From Hoplostethus atlanticus (taxonomy: Eukaryota; Chordata; Actinopteri; Trachichthyiformes; Trachichthyidae), in assembly GCA_034670405.1 (NCBI GenBank), contig JAXDDX010000090.1, forward strand, positions 522,501 to 586,500: a stretch of 64,000 bases of DNA, given 5' to 3'. Shown here in pieces: positions 51,580 to 61,614 of this stretch. The notes under the pieces are model-generated. The model was not told the origin of the DNA. It searched no databases and saw nothing but the letters and a program-made list of their open reading frames with translations. Numbering within the stretch: position 1 is the stretch's first letter; the number at the start of each line of letters is the position of its first letter. The position numbers and the translations under genes are program-made.

Positions 51580-51879
51580 GGGCAGGAGTAGCCTAAGGGT
51601 CAGATTCCTCAACCAACTGGGAAAATGTGTGGAAAAAAGGACTGGATTAAGTGAAACTGTCGCCTCCCTCAATGCACCTGCTGCAACGGAGCTCCTCGGT
51701 GGATTAAAGGAGAAGTACTGGCTGTACTGGGAAACATCCAGACAAGAATATGTCACTGTACCTACCCCTCTTTACTAAGAAAGAGCACTTCTGCTTGTTA
51801 AAATACTCCAAATAAAGGTGAATAAAATTTAATTTAAAAATAAATGAATAAAAAATAAAAAAAAAAAAAAAAAAAAAAA
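51580..51879 (+). mobile_element. SINE copy with poly(A)-like tail
   Basis: AGTAGCCTAAGGGTCAG, ACTGGGAAAATGTGTGGAAA and TCGCCTCCCTCAAT match the SINE at 5255. The 3' end is AATAAAGGTGAATAAAATTT and then a run of about 25 A (to 51879). Confidence 0.7.
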
Positions 51880-51883
51880 TAAG

Positions 51884-51922
51884 CAGTAACAGTAGCAGCA
51901 GCAGTAGTAGTACTAGTAGTAA
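51884..51922. repeat. (AGC/AGT)n trinucleotide repeat
   Basis: CAGTAACAGTAGCAGCAGCA and onward, directly after the SINE tail. A similar (AGT)n lies at 55640-55683. Confidence 0.85.
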
Positions 51923-52749
51923 TCACGTATGTCTCTACACACTATGGGTACATTAGATCAGCTGACATTTTTTATTGCCTGTCTGATATTAAAACATGTT
52001 CCTATCGTGAATAAAATTGTGATTGTAGATCCAATGGTCTTTTCATTTTTACTCCCATCACACCTCCACTTGCTTTAGTTGTGTCCGCTGCTTGATCAGT
52101 TGACAGTGTGCCAATGAGCATCCAGGTATTTGATGAAATATAAATCTGAGGCCAACGATTGGCGCTGGTGATTTTGTTTAGCGGGCGTCTTATAGGTTAC
52201 CGCATCACGCCAAACGTTTAAATCACGCAGTCTGCATTTTGGCACTTTCTCATATTGTCTTGTCGGGCTTTAGCTCCGGACTACCATCTTGGCGAGCAAA
52301 AACTTGTCTTGGAAATGAGTAAACGCAAACAATGTGAGTCTTTTTTTTAGTTGTGAGACTTGTGAGAAAAAGAGTCAAACTCTCAGCAGCAGCAATTGTG
52401 AGCGTATTTAAACTTAGTAACAGCAGCAGCAACCCACTATAGCGACATCAACAGTAGCTTTCACTCTGTGAGAGCAATCAGGCCCAGCAGGAGGAATGTA
52501 CTGTTACAGCTTCGCCCATCAGTGAATACCAGAACAGTCAGGCCTGTTCTCCAGAAACATAGCCTCTTAATGGCTGGAAAATTGTTGTGAGGCATATAGC
52601 AACACAAGCCCATCAAAGTGCACGACTGCGTGAGGCAGAATTTCTCAATGTTGCTTTGGGAAAGAGTCAGTCTGTATGTAGGATAGAAAACCTGCAGTAG
52701 TCCAGACCCCGAGGACCGGATTTGAGGACCACTGGTCTATTTGTTCCAA

Positions 52750-53040
52750 GTTAGATCACTCAGTGGAGCGCACCAGGTATGGAGTCTGGGCCTTGTTGAT
52801 TAGGCCGGTTGCAGACGGAAAGAAGCTGTTCTTGTGGCGTGAGGTTTTGGTCTTGATGGACCACAACCTCCTGCCAGAGAGGAGTGACTCGAAGAGTTTG
52901 TGTCCAGGGTGGGAGGGGTCGGCTACAATCCTACCTGCACGCCTCAGTGTCCGGGAGGCGTACAGGTCCTGGAGAGATGGCACATTGCAGCCAATCACCT
53001 TCTCAGCAGAGCGAATGACACGCTGCAGTCTGCAGTGTTA
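52750..53040 (-). mobile_element. L2/CR1-clade LINE ORF2 C-terminal fragment
   Basis: The minus strand reads LQDLYASRTLRRAGRIVADP, HPGHKLFESLLSGRRLWSIK and NSFFPSATGLIN. This is the post-RT C-terminal block of teleost L2-clade LINEs (HPGHxLFxxLPSGRRYRSxxT...NSFFPxAxxLLN). It is an 80-codon open stretch with no upstream RT, so a 5'-truncated copy. Confidence 0.85.
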
Positions 53041-53770
53041 GTGACTTTCATTTCAGTACATAACAACTAACCAACGCAATTTTGGTTAAGCATTATTATT
53101 TGTGTTTTGGTTTAAATTACGACAGTTTCCTATTTGAGTGCACGCATTTTGGTTAACATTTAGTGGTCATAGGTTTATTTTGGTTTGGAATTTGTTAATA
53201 TATATCACCTGGTTTTCTCTTTGTTTCGTCACATGCTGCTGAGCCATCCGCCCAAAAGAGGAGTTAAAGTTTGAGGCACGCTTTTGCTGAAAACAGAAAG
53301 TGGAAGAGACCAACTTCCTGTGCTGGGCGGGGGGAACTCCAAACAAAGACTTTCTTAAAGAATAGCAGCATGTGGATATTCCCTCTTGAGTTTGGTTGTA
53401 TTAGTATTTTCAGTATTTACAATTACTGTTTATTTATTTGTATTTTGTCATTATTAGTTGTTATTATTATTATTAGTGATTTATTTTGGGTCTTTTTTTA
53501 AATTGTCTGAAATTGTTTCCCCCCTTTGTGTCTGTGTAGGCTAGCCCATGAGTACATATACCCCTCTTTGTGTGTCATTTGTTAGGTCAGGGTTGTTCAG
53601 TTCAGACTTGCGTTATTGGTTTGTTGACCTCAATTTAGTTAAAGGGCTCAAATTTTGTATTTCTTTGATGTCTTTTTTCTTTGCTTATGTGTTTTAAACA
53701 TTTGCAACTTTGTTTTTTCTATTATGATTGAACATTTGATTGAGCGAAATAAAGCCTTAATGATCTAAAA
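53041..53770 (+). other. T-rich unassigned block ending in AATAAA
   Basis: Between the L2 fragment and the hAT relic lies T-rich sequence with a polyadenylation signal (GAAATAAAGCCTTAATG near 53746-53760) and a (TTA)n run (53460-53477). It may be part of another retroelement, but I recognise no coding block or LTR ends. Confidence 0.35.
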
Positions 53771-54104
53771 ATGATCCTTGTGTCCCTGCCTTTACTGCTG
53801 GGTTCCTGGCAGAGTCAAAGCAATAATTGATCTTACTGCAGTTTGTGGGCAGCGAAATATACCAATATACTAATATACAGATGAACAAAGCAACTTTCAA
53901 AGCTTCTGAAGTACGGTGCTGATGCATGACTCAATATATTGACAATGCACCAGCTAACATGCCCATCAAGTCCAGAATGAGTTGATTGAAGACAGATTCA
54001 AGACAAAATTCTGCGCAAATGCAGAGATGCCATGTAGTTTTCCATTGGCTGATCGAACAAGTGGCCCTTGTAGGTAAGTGGACTGCTCATCTGGTAGCTA
54101 GTCA

Positions 54105-55305
54105 GTACAAGATGACTTTTTAGGATTTGTTTCAACTGCAGATACCACGGGTGAGGTCTTTACCCATCTTGTAATGGACAAATTAAAAGAACTGGATTTA
54201 GACCCCACCCATATTGTAGAACAGGAATTTGATGGCGCAGGAAAAGTCAGCGGTAAGGTGCGATATCAGAGTACAGTACCGTGCTGCGATCTATGTGCAC
54301 TGCAGAAACCATGCATATAACTAAGTATTTGTGCATTCAACAAAAAGATCACCTTGGTTAGAAACACCCTAAACACTGTTCAAGAAATAGCGAGTTTCAT
54401 CACAGTCTCCCCAAAGCATTGGCAGTGCTTATTGAGCAACAGTAGCAGCAAATGTTTTCTCACACCCGCTGGTCTCAGCATGACGTGTGTCTGTCTGCTG
54501 TGATTGACAGTTCCGACGATTTATTAGAGACCACGGCTGAGGCTGCGGACAGAGGGAGACAGCATCACTTTGACTGTATTGTCTGCTTGGTTATTACTCA
54601 GGAGTTACTTCATTATCCAACGCCACTGTGACGGTTTACAAAACCTCAACTGTGATCTAGCCGAAAGCCGCTAAAAATGACAGATCTTGTGAAATGGATG
54701 ATTCGACATACAGTAAAAAGTGGGAGAAAGCTTGCTCTCTGGCTGCTAGTGTTGAAGTCACTCCATCGTTGCCTCGGATCGCAAACCCAAAAGGTCAAAG
54801 ACACTTTGTGCATGCCCAGACGAATCCTGCAGAGAAACATTTTCTTGCCATCCATCGACCACCTGACCACAGAAAAGAGGGACAGAGTATGTCTTGCACT
54901 GCCGGTACCTTCTGCCTGATAAATTACCACTGTTAACAGTTTATGGCAGGAGATTAAGAAGGAATATGGCGCTCTCATGGCCAATGCTGAGGCTGCAGAT
55001 GTGGAGCTCGATCTATGGAAGGCGACACAATAGGCCTGTACCTGCTGTTAGTGATATCCACCAGGTTTTGGGACTATCCAAACGTAACACACTGTCATGA
55101 AGACTCTGCTAACAACGCCTGTATCCACCACCTCTGCCGAGTGCTCCTTCAGCTGTCGTTTGAAGACATACCTCAGGAATACGAAGACTGACAAATCGAC
55201 TCAGTGGACTTGATGAACATCTGTCGTGATATCAAAATCGATGCAGAGGCTGTTTTGCGAGAGTTTGATGCAACGGGGAGAAGCAGAATAAACTTCAGAT
55301 AGGTA
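54105..55305 (+). pseudogene. Degenerate hAT transposase (ZMYM1-like) relic
   Basis: Plus-strand pieces in changing frames follow the order of a hAT transposase of the type also seen in ZMYM1-like genes. ADTTGEVFTHLVMDKLKELD and EQEFDGAGKVSGK match the DDE-domain segment (usually YDGAxxMxGxxxG). After a frameshift come AAIYVHCRNHAYN and VRNTLNTVQEIASFI. A middle segment has VTPSLPRIANPKGQRHFVHA (54745-54805). The C-terminal dimerisation block reads LLTTPVSTTSAECSFS followed by RLKTYLRNTKTD (about 55100-55190), after which stops appear. Several frameshifts and stops make it a dead element. It lies in the intron antisense to the host gene. Confidence 0.85.
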
Positions 55306-55862
55306 GGAACAGGATTTCAGGATTTCAGTGTCATTGTTGCACGTAAACTCTCTTAATGTGATATCGGTCATGCTGTGTCTCATAGGTGTTCATTGAGGCC
55401 CGTGGAGTGGTGTCTGGATTGTGATTGGCTAATTGTTTGCTTGTCTGTGTATTTATAGGCTACAAGGGTTTTGTCGCGTAATGTACTTCAAAAACTCTAT
55501 ATATGGGTAATGTAGTGCGAACTCTCGCTCTCTCTCTGAGACTCACCAAGAATGAATGGTGCGTGGTGAGACTTGACAGGGTGAATGGTGGTTGTTTGCA
55601 CCGGGATGGTCTTGTGCGTACTACAAGATTCTCGCAGGCACCACTGGTAGTAATAGTAGTAATAGCAGTAGCAGTAGTAGTAGTCGAAATGGATGTAGTA
55701 GGAGTAATTATGGTGGCACTTTATTAGTTGTAGTTAACATTTGCAAAACTGTCAGTGCCTAAAATATAAAATAAAATGTAGTAGTAGCCGGAGTAGTAAT
55801 ATTGCCAATTATCAACTTGATACATGAGATGACTATAGTGGTGCTGGTGGTAATATAGTTAC

Positions 55863-55991
55863 CCTCTGTATATCTGAGGTGAGTTGCAGGAGAGAAGGGG
55901 AGGCTGTAGCTCTGAGAGTCTCTGTCCCCCTGACTGGAGAATTCAGACTGACGTAGGCCACCGCACTGCTCTGCAGGACAACGCTGTTATC
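55863..55991 (-). CDS. naaladl2: NAALADL2-like internal exon, phase 0-0
   Basis: This 129-bp (43-codon) exon has acceptor TCCCTCCAG/GAT and donor CAGAGG/GTAACT. It encodes DNSVVLQSSAVAYVSLNSPV followed by RGTETLRATASPSLLQLTSDIQR. AYVSLNSPVRG aligns with GCPII AYINADSSIEG, whose Asp453 is a zinc ligand. Here the position is Asn, so another ligand is lost. TASPSLLQL matches the CTPLMYSL helix start. Both ends are in phase 0, so skipping would delete 43 residues without a frameshift. Upstream in the transcript is a (TG)25 repeat that ends 13 nt from the AG, leaving only a short pyrimidine stretch, TCCCTCC. The donor GTAACT is weaker than the other donors in this gene. The 5' neighbour exon is only 566 bp away. 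Confidence 0.88.
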
Positions 55992-55999
55992 CTGGAGGG

Positions 56000-56059
<60 letters not shown>

Positions 56060-56557
56060 TATCATCATTGCCGCCACCATCATACTCACCAACGTCACCA
56101 TCATAGTCATAGTCGCCGTTGTCATTATATTTCATTATATTTTTTTTTAGGATTGTATTAATGTTATTAATGTCACTTGTTCTTTATTGGGTTGCTTGTG
56201 ATCATCGGTTTCACAGACCTTTTCTACTGTTGCTTATAGTGTAAATTATTGAGACTAAGAGTATCAGATTAACACCTAAATTGTAAACTGTAATCTCATT
56301 GTCATTTTAAGTACAATCAAGATTCACCACGTTAGAAACCTAGACTGTCAATGATTGACACTCTTGTCCTGGTCTCATTCATAGTGTGTGTTGCCTCTGA
56401 CAAATCACACATGCTCTGGCAAGTTATCTAGTCTCATAGTATGTGTGTATAGTGGTATAGTATGTGCTGCCATTGCAGTGATTATATAAGACTCAGTCTA
56501 AACAAAACTAAAAAACACCAACTTTGACCAATAAGCTGTTATGTAGTAAAACCTCAC
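55992..56557 (-). other. Intron, 566 bp
   Basis: This short intron joins the two most family-diagnostic exons; the 5' border is GTGAGG and the 3' border TCCCTCCAG. Its 3' end is dominated by a (TG)25 tract (plus-strand CA, 56007-56056). The rest is unique-looking A/T-rich sequence with no coding signal. Confidence 0.8.
56007..56056. repeat. (CA)25 microsatellite at a splice acceptor
   Basis: In the transcript this is (UG)25 ending 13 nt before the AG of the exon 55863-55991. Confidence 0.97.
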
Positions 56558-56745
56558 CTCTCCCCATTCATAGGACCCGATGTTCCCTAGGGCTGAGCCC
56601 CCCCATGAGCAGAACACAGTGGTACGATCCGCCACCCAGCCTCGTTTGGTCTGCTCCGTCATAGTGGCGATGAGTTGTGTCATAATGGCTGAGGCTCCAC
56701 CTCTCTGGTCACTGTCATGACGACTGCCAACCAGCACATAGCGAT
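56558..56745 (-). CDS. naaladl2: NAALADL2-like internal exon, degenerate metal-site core
   Basis: This 188-bp exon has acceptor CCTGTTCCAG and donor GGAGAG/GTGAGG. It encodes (D)RYVLVGSRHDSDQRGGASA through VFCSWGGSALGNIGSYEWGE. In active GCPII the matching segments are GGHRD (zinc ligand His377), the bridging Asp387, and SWDAEEFG with base Glu424 and ligand Glu425. Here His is replaced by Arg (GSRHDS), the bridging Asp is absent (RGGASA), and DAEE has become GGSA. This GGSA/GGTA-type core followed by FGNIGSYEWGE-like sequence is what I know of NAALADL2, so the product should be a non-catalytic pseudoenzyme of the membrane-bound transferrin-receptor-like family. The exon enters with 2 bases and ends in phase 0. 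Skipping it would shift the frame. An (AAT)10/(AAC)n microsatellite begins about 12 bp upstream of the acceptor. Confidence 0.9.
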
Positions 56746-56757
56746 CTGGAACAGGCC

Positions 56758-56771
56758 ACAACAACAACAAC

Positions 56772-56801
<30 letters not shown>
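56758..56801. repeat. (AAC)n(AAT)10 microsatellite at a splice acceptor
   Basis: On the transcript strand this reads (ATT)10 then (GTT)4-5, directly before GTGGCCTGTTCCAG, so it provides the pyrimidine-rich region of the exon 56558-56745. Confidence 0.95.
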
Positions 56802-56802
<1 letters not shown>

Positions 56803-56889
56803 GTTATAAGTCTGTTCCTGTCAATTAGACTGCCTAGATAGTCTTATTTGGTTCCACCAGCTCCATAAACAGCATCAATCATAGGCTCG

Positions 56890-57440
56890 GCCATATAGCC
56901 ATTCATGGAAAAACCTCATGCCATCTTTGATCGTGCCCTGAAATTTGATAAGCAAGTTAACTCTGTCATCCAATCTACCAACCAACTCAAAATCTGCCTA
57001 AAATCAAGTCCTTTTTTTTTCATTTTCTGATCTAGAGTGAGTCACCCATGCATTTAATACTGAAACTCACTGTACACTGGCATATGTCCATCTTCTCTCT
57101 CACACCTCCAATTATCCCAGAATGCACCGCCGGGCTCTAACTAGATCCAAGAAAAAGGCTCATATCACACCGGTCTTGATTGGCTCGTTTATTTCGAAAT
57201 CCTACTGTTTGTTTACAAAGCCCTGCGTGGTCTGGCTCCTCTCTTTATTTCAGAAATCCTTTGGCCATACCATAGAGCTAGATCCCTCAGATCCACTGGC
57301 CGATGTCTTTTCTCTGTCATTTTTTTTCTGCGTACTAAATGTAAAACAATGTTTTTTCTATGGCTGCCTCAAAATTATGGAACGGCCTTCGTCAAAGCAT
57401 GCCAATTCAATTGAGTCATAGCTAAGAACATAACTTTTTT
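56890..57440 (+). mobile_element. L2-clade LINE RT C-terminal fragment
   Basis: The plus strand, with frame changes, reads FDRALKFDKQVNSVIQSTNQ, then LKICLKSSPFFSFSDLE, then LTRSKKKAHITPVL, and at the end FFYGCLKIMERPSSKHANSI. These match in order the LINE segment FDxxLxFDxQIxxV ... LTRxRKxxHITPVL ... RTKCGxxxFxxxxPxxWNxLP region of L2 elements. It is interrupted and nonfunctional. Confidence 0.8.
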
Positions 57441-58735
57441 CACTGGCATGAATGCATGAATCACTGAATGCCACGTAACCTAACCTAGGTGGATGGCTAG
57501 TTTAGTCAGCTATATAAATGAAGCAGCATTCACATAACGTGGTAGCTAACATAAGTTGTAGCTGACATAGCAAACACAGATAGGATGGCTAAAGCAGGCA
57601 TAGCTAACTTAGCTAACTTCCTCTTAGCTACAATCTGAGAAAAATTACTACATTATATACTTGAATGAGTGAATAATTGTGACCACAAGTCTTCTGCAAA
57701 CACGGTGATGATTTGATGGCTGCCAGTCTTTCCCAAGTCCAATGTGAATCAGGCTCTTCGACCAGCTTAAAGTAAGAAGTGCCTGATGCGTAGTTGTTTA
57801 CACTACACTACTAGTAGATATCATGTGTTATCATCTGCAGGAGCTTTAGTTTCAGAGCTATAAGCTTCATTTACAGTGGATTCCAGGTGCAGGAAATGGT
57901 GAAACCTTCTGTGAGACATTTTCATTCCAGAGGTGACATTTCCACCTCTTATGTATACAAGCTCAATGGGTAGATTATGGCATTAGCACTGCCAAGGTTA
58001 GGGGATCCGTTCCCTGTTTAGTTCAATGTGTAAGGCTCTTTCCATTAGGGCCAGCCATACTGGAACTGTACATACTCATGAACTGCATTTAAGTACAGTG
58101 CTTAGGTACAGTTCTCCAAGAAAATACTAACGCACACACACACACACACAAACAAAGGCTTCAGGGTTCTTTGCATGCCTTACATTTCCCACAAAGAAAG
58201 AATGTTGAGTGTGGATGCACAAAGCAGATTCCTGCAGGCAATGATGAACAGAGAAAAACTTCATCTCTCCAACATAGAGGGGTGATGACTTGGTTTGAGA
58301 AACAGAGGCACTTTGAGAACCCTACCAGCCTAGAAATCTGACAGCATATTAGCACACTGTGTGGGAGAGCTTTCAGGAATGAATCACATAAACAACCAGT
58401 ATTACTAACTGCTACAAATTAGAAGCAAAAGGTGCAATTTGCAAAAAAAAAAAAAAAAGCTCAATACAAACTCTTCAAAGTATACATGAAGTCATACGGT
58501 TCTTTTCCCTCTCGTTTCACAATGCCCTTAGGCTAGGACAAATTATTAATGTGATGATTCAATTAATGTTTCAACAGGCACCAACTGAGATTTAGCATTG
58601 CTTTTTTGTTCATTCTATCGCAATTTGAAAGTGAAGAGCGGCAATTCTGCGGTGCAGGTATGAAAATGACAATTGTTAGTATTCTGCCCTCCAGGCAAGT
58701 GGTGTTGGGTAGAAGCACTTTGTCATGAAGCGCCC

Positions 58736-59186
58736 TGTGACAGAGGGGGTGTGTGTGTGTGGTTGAGGTGTTGGCTGGATGTGACTCAGGCTGGTGGGCT
58801 GGTTCTCCCTTGCATCCGACACCCGCTGTGGCCAATTAAGGCTGAATGGCCAACTGCAGCTGCAAACTGTTATAACCATTGTGTTTGTCTTCCAGTGAAG
58901 GAGGGAGAAAGAACTAGACCGGCACAGCAGGTGCGCCGACCTGAAAGACTCAGCTGGAAAGCTGACAAGTTGTATTGGAGCTGAGAAGCTGACCTGAGAA
59001 GATTGGTAGTTTTGGAGCTGAGACGCTGACCTGACGGACTGGCAGGAGGCACGCCGACCAGAGAGTCTGAGTTGAAAAGCTGTGTGTTGTTGTGGTTACA
59101 AATAAAACGGCGTGCCGGCCAGTAACCTCTTCTCACTGTTACTGTCTCTGTCTGCCACGACCCCAGTGTAGCAAGCGACCGCTACA
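58736..59186 (+). mobile_element. Solo LTR with 5-bp target duplication
   Basis: It begins TGTGACAGAGGG and ends GCGACCGCTACA (5'-TG...CA-3'). It is directly flanked by CGCCC at 58731-58735 and again at 59187-59191. A polyadenylation signal AATAAA lies at 59101-59106, about 80 bp from the end. No internal gag/pol sequence is adjacent, so this is what remains after LTR-LTR recombination of an LTR retrotransposon. A diverged relative lies at 39373. Confidence 0.85.
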
Positions 59187-60919
59187 CGCCCTCTGCAGCA
59201 TGTACGTTCAATTTTCAGTCAACTTTGTTTGTGCACGGGAAGTAGGACGGAATAAAGCGTATTGTGCTATAGGAGGCAAGAATTCAACAGAGACAGAAGC
59301 ACACAAACAAACTGTTGCCAATCTTTTGCTTTTCCATTTTGAGCTTGCCTGTGTGAAAGTGCATCAATATATATACGATAGCTTGGAGCCAGAGGGGTGT
59401 AAGTAGGTTTTGGCAAACTTTACAGAACAAAACAAAAAGTGGACCTAACTCATCACATAAATGCACACATAAAGAGATACTTTAAGAGCTTTTACTAGAT
59501 TTTTTTGCCCAAAATACAAGTCATGCCCTTCTGGCTCAGTAAGTATTTTGTTGGAATTACATACTGTAAGTGTAGATAATGGTTGATTAGTAACAAATTG
59601 ATGATTTTGGTGTCTATGTTCTCATCACTTAACATGGAAGTTCACCAATAGGCCAATCTCCCAAAAACTTGGTGTATTCCTTTCACTAAGTGGGTAAGTA
59701 AGTGCTGCATTTTCTACCTGAATGGTTGAAGGTGTGTATGGCATTTTTGTTTCAGTTAGGCCAAGGGATAAACCAAAAGCGAAGCTGTACCTGTACCTGC
59801 ATTTTGAAAGTTTCCCTATTATGCCGGAGGCCTACGCGCTGCAATCAATTCAAACTTAATTTACTTTTTTTGTGTTGTTTTTGTGTTGTGAGCATAATAT
59901 ATTACAGATGAATTCAGAATGGCCCTCTATATTATATTATTGTGGGCTTGTACAAAACCTTTGTGAATGTGCTTGAATGTTCATTCTGGTGTGTATGGGC
60001 TCAGGATAAATGAGAGAGGAACAGACATATGATCAAACGCCAACACGCAGTTAAAGCACCGCTCTTCCCAGAGATTTGTGGTTCATATTATCTGCTTTAG
60101 TGGCCCATTATGGCTGCCTAATATCACACTGTAAATCAGCAAGGTAATTTTCCACCAGCGATTGGGCAGGACAGGTAGCCACGCATTGCCCCTGCAGAGT
60201 AATGTTGGACCAAGGGGAAGGGTATGGGGGAGGGGGGGGGTGCATCAAGGACAAGATAAAGAGTCTCCCTTGCAGAGTGACAATTAAAAGAGGAGGACAG
60301 GAACAGGAAAAGAGGAGGAGCGGGGTCGCCACTAAAACATTAAAAGGACATAATATGTTTCTGAGTGACCTGAGGTGACTCAGGAATGGGAGGGGCGAGA
60401 GACAGAGAGAGAGAGGGAGGGAGAGATAGACAATAAGAGAGAAGCAGAGAAAGCTTAATCAATAAATTCATACATACTAGCGTGTTAAGCATTTATTAAA
60501 TGTTGCAGAAGGAGAAGAGAGGCACGCACGGCCCAATGTTAAGTGCAGGTGCAGGGCAGATCAAGGACAACATGAAACAGAAACAAAGTCTGCACAATGC
60601 GTAGCTCCTTTTAGCTGATTTATTACCCCCTGGTGACGTTTCCAGCCACAGTGCTCTACACACAGGACATAGAAAGAAATGGCAGGCGCCTCAATTTGAC
60701 ATGTTTCACCCTTGTTCAACAATTTCCTATTTATCATTTTTCTACTGAAAAATCCAATTGAAATATCCAAATATCCAATTGAAGCCAAATCCAAAAGTGG
60801 CTCTAGCTGCCACTTGGTGCCGCAAATCTGTCAAGTTTCCTAGTGATGCTTTCAATGGTTAAACATTCCATTTAATATCGGTTTTGATGTCTTGATGTGT
60901 TTTTTTCTTGATTTGCTGT

Positions 60920-60985
60920 TGTTGTATAACTACTGTACTGCAATGTCAGGAATGTCTTATCATGCCAACAAAGCTCATTGAATTG
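60920..60985 (+). repeat. LINE-like 3' tail
   Basis: TACTGTACTGCAATGTCAGG followed by CCAACAAAGCTCATTGAATT resembles a frequent teleost LINE 3' end (CAATAAAGCTCATTGAATTG). Confidence 0.5.
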
Positions 60986-61091
60986 GAGTGAACAGAGCGG
61001 AGCAGAGCAGATTGTTTAAAGGAGGCAATTTGTCACCCTAAGACTATAAAACGCTGTCTCAGCACCCAGGGCCACAAGCACCCTCACTCAC

Positions 61092-61122
<31 letters not shown>

Positions 61123-61185
61123 CACTCCATGTTCACGCACATGTGCTTGTATAGGCATAACGTTCTGCTAGACATATGGACAAAA

Positions 61186-61216
<31 letters not shown>
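61092..61216. repeat. Two (CA)n microsatellites
   Basis: 61092-61116 and 61189-61216, separated by unique sequence; both are 0.3-0.4 kb from the exon donor at 61522. Confidence 0.9.
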
Positions 61217-61219
<3 letters not shown>

Positions 61220-61521
61220 CCTGGCTGCCAAGTCATCAACAAGCTAATCTGGACTCAGACTGTCTTCAGTTAGTGATGTGCCTTGTTTTAATGTGTTTGA
61301 TTTTCAGTCTGCCCTTTTTTTGTGTTATTAAAAAAGGTCCAGATTTTACTGGGCATTTCCCTGTAAGAGGTTTTGCACTGATCTCGGGCCAGTCTAAGTG
61401 ACAGGAACTTTTATTTGAAACAGCTGACTTCAAACTCTGGACCGTTTACTCCAATAATTGTTGGATCGGTTTGAGCGGGTGCCAGCATCGCGCCTGACAA
61501 ATGTTTTTTTTGTAACCTTAC

Positions 61522-61614
61522 CGGGGTTCCTCCTGCCTCTCAGGTATCCAACAACATTGTAGATTTTCTTGTAGGTCGACTGGTTTCCAATACTCAGCAT
61601 AATCTTCTTTCGTT
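61522..61614 (-). CDS. naaladl2: NAALADL2-like internal exon, end of PA-side linker into M28-like domain
   Basis: This 93-bp internal exon reads (x)RKKIMLSIGN... ending KIYNVVGYLRGRRNP plus one base. The acceptor is TTTTCCTAG on the minus strand (preceded by a pyrimidine-rich tract) and the donor is CCCCG/GTAAGG. It enters with two bases of a split codon and leaves with one base, which joins AT of the next exon to make Asp. The motif IYNVxGxLRGxxxPDRYV is the family signature just before the first metal-binding segment in glutamate carboxypeptidase II (GCPII) and its relatives. There it forms the first strands of the M28 peptidase fold on the extracellular side. The exon upstream, which would carry the rest of the apical/PA domain, is not recognisable before 64000. 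Identity to NAALADL2 rather than GCPII or TFRC is inferred from the following exons. Confidence 0.85.

Larger units (their letters stand above)
37219..55862 (-). other. Intron, 18.6 kb, repeat-rich
   Basis: The 5' border is GTAACT and the 3' border CTATTAG. Beyond the repeats listed separately, the longer stretches with no gene are these. 38050-39370 is mixed sequence with a chance 98-codon reading frame at 38380-38676. 40379-41500 is repeat-like at its start and then A/T-rich. 43660-46900 has candidate conserved noncoding sequence. 46965-49840 is A/T-rich with a repeat block near 47842-48195. 50870-51530 is purine-rich. No additional exon compatible with the gene is seen. Confidence 0.75.
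56746..61521 (-). other. Intron, 4776 bp
   Basis: This intron is bounded by GTAAGG (5') and CCTGTTCCAG (3') on the minus strand. It holds an L2-type LINE fragment (56890-57440), a solo LTR (58736-59186), an L2-like 3' tail (60920-60985), two (CA)n tracts (61092-61116, 61189-61216) and the trinucleotide repeat next to its 3' end. From 57480 to 57620 there is low-complexity GCTAAC/TAGCTA sequence. A G-rich and purine-rich stretch runs at about 60200-60440. No exon is seen. Confidence 0.75.
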
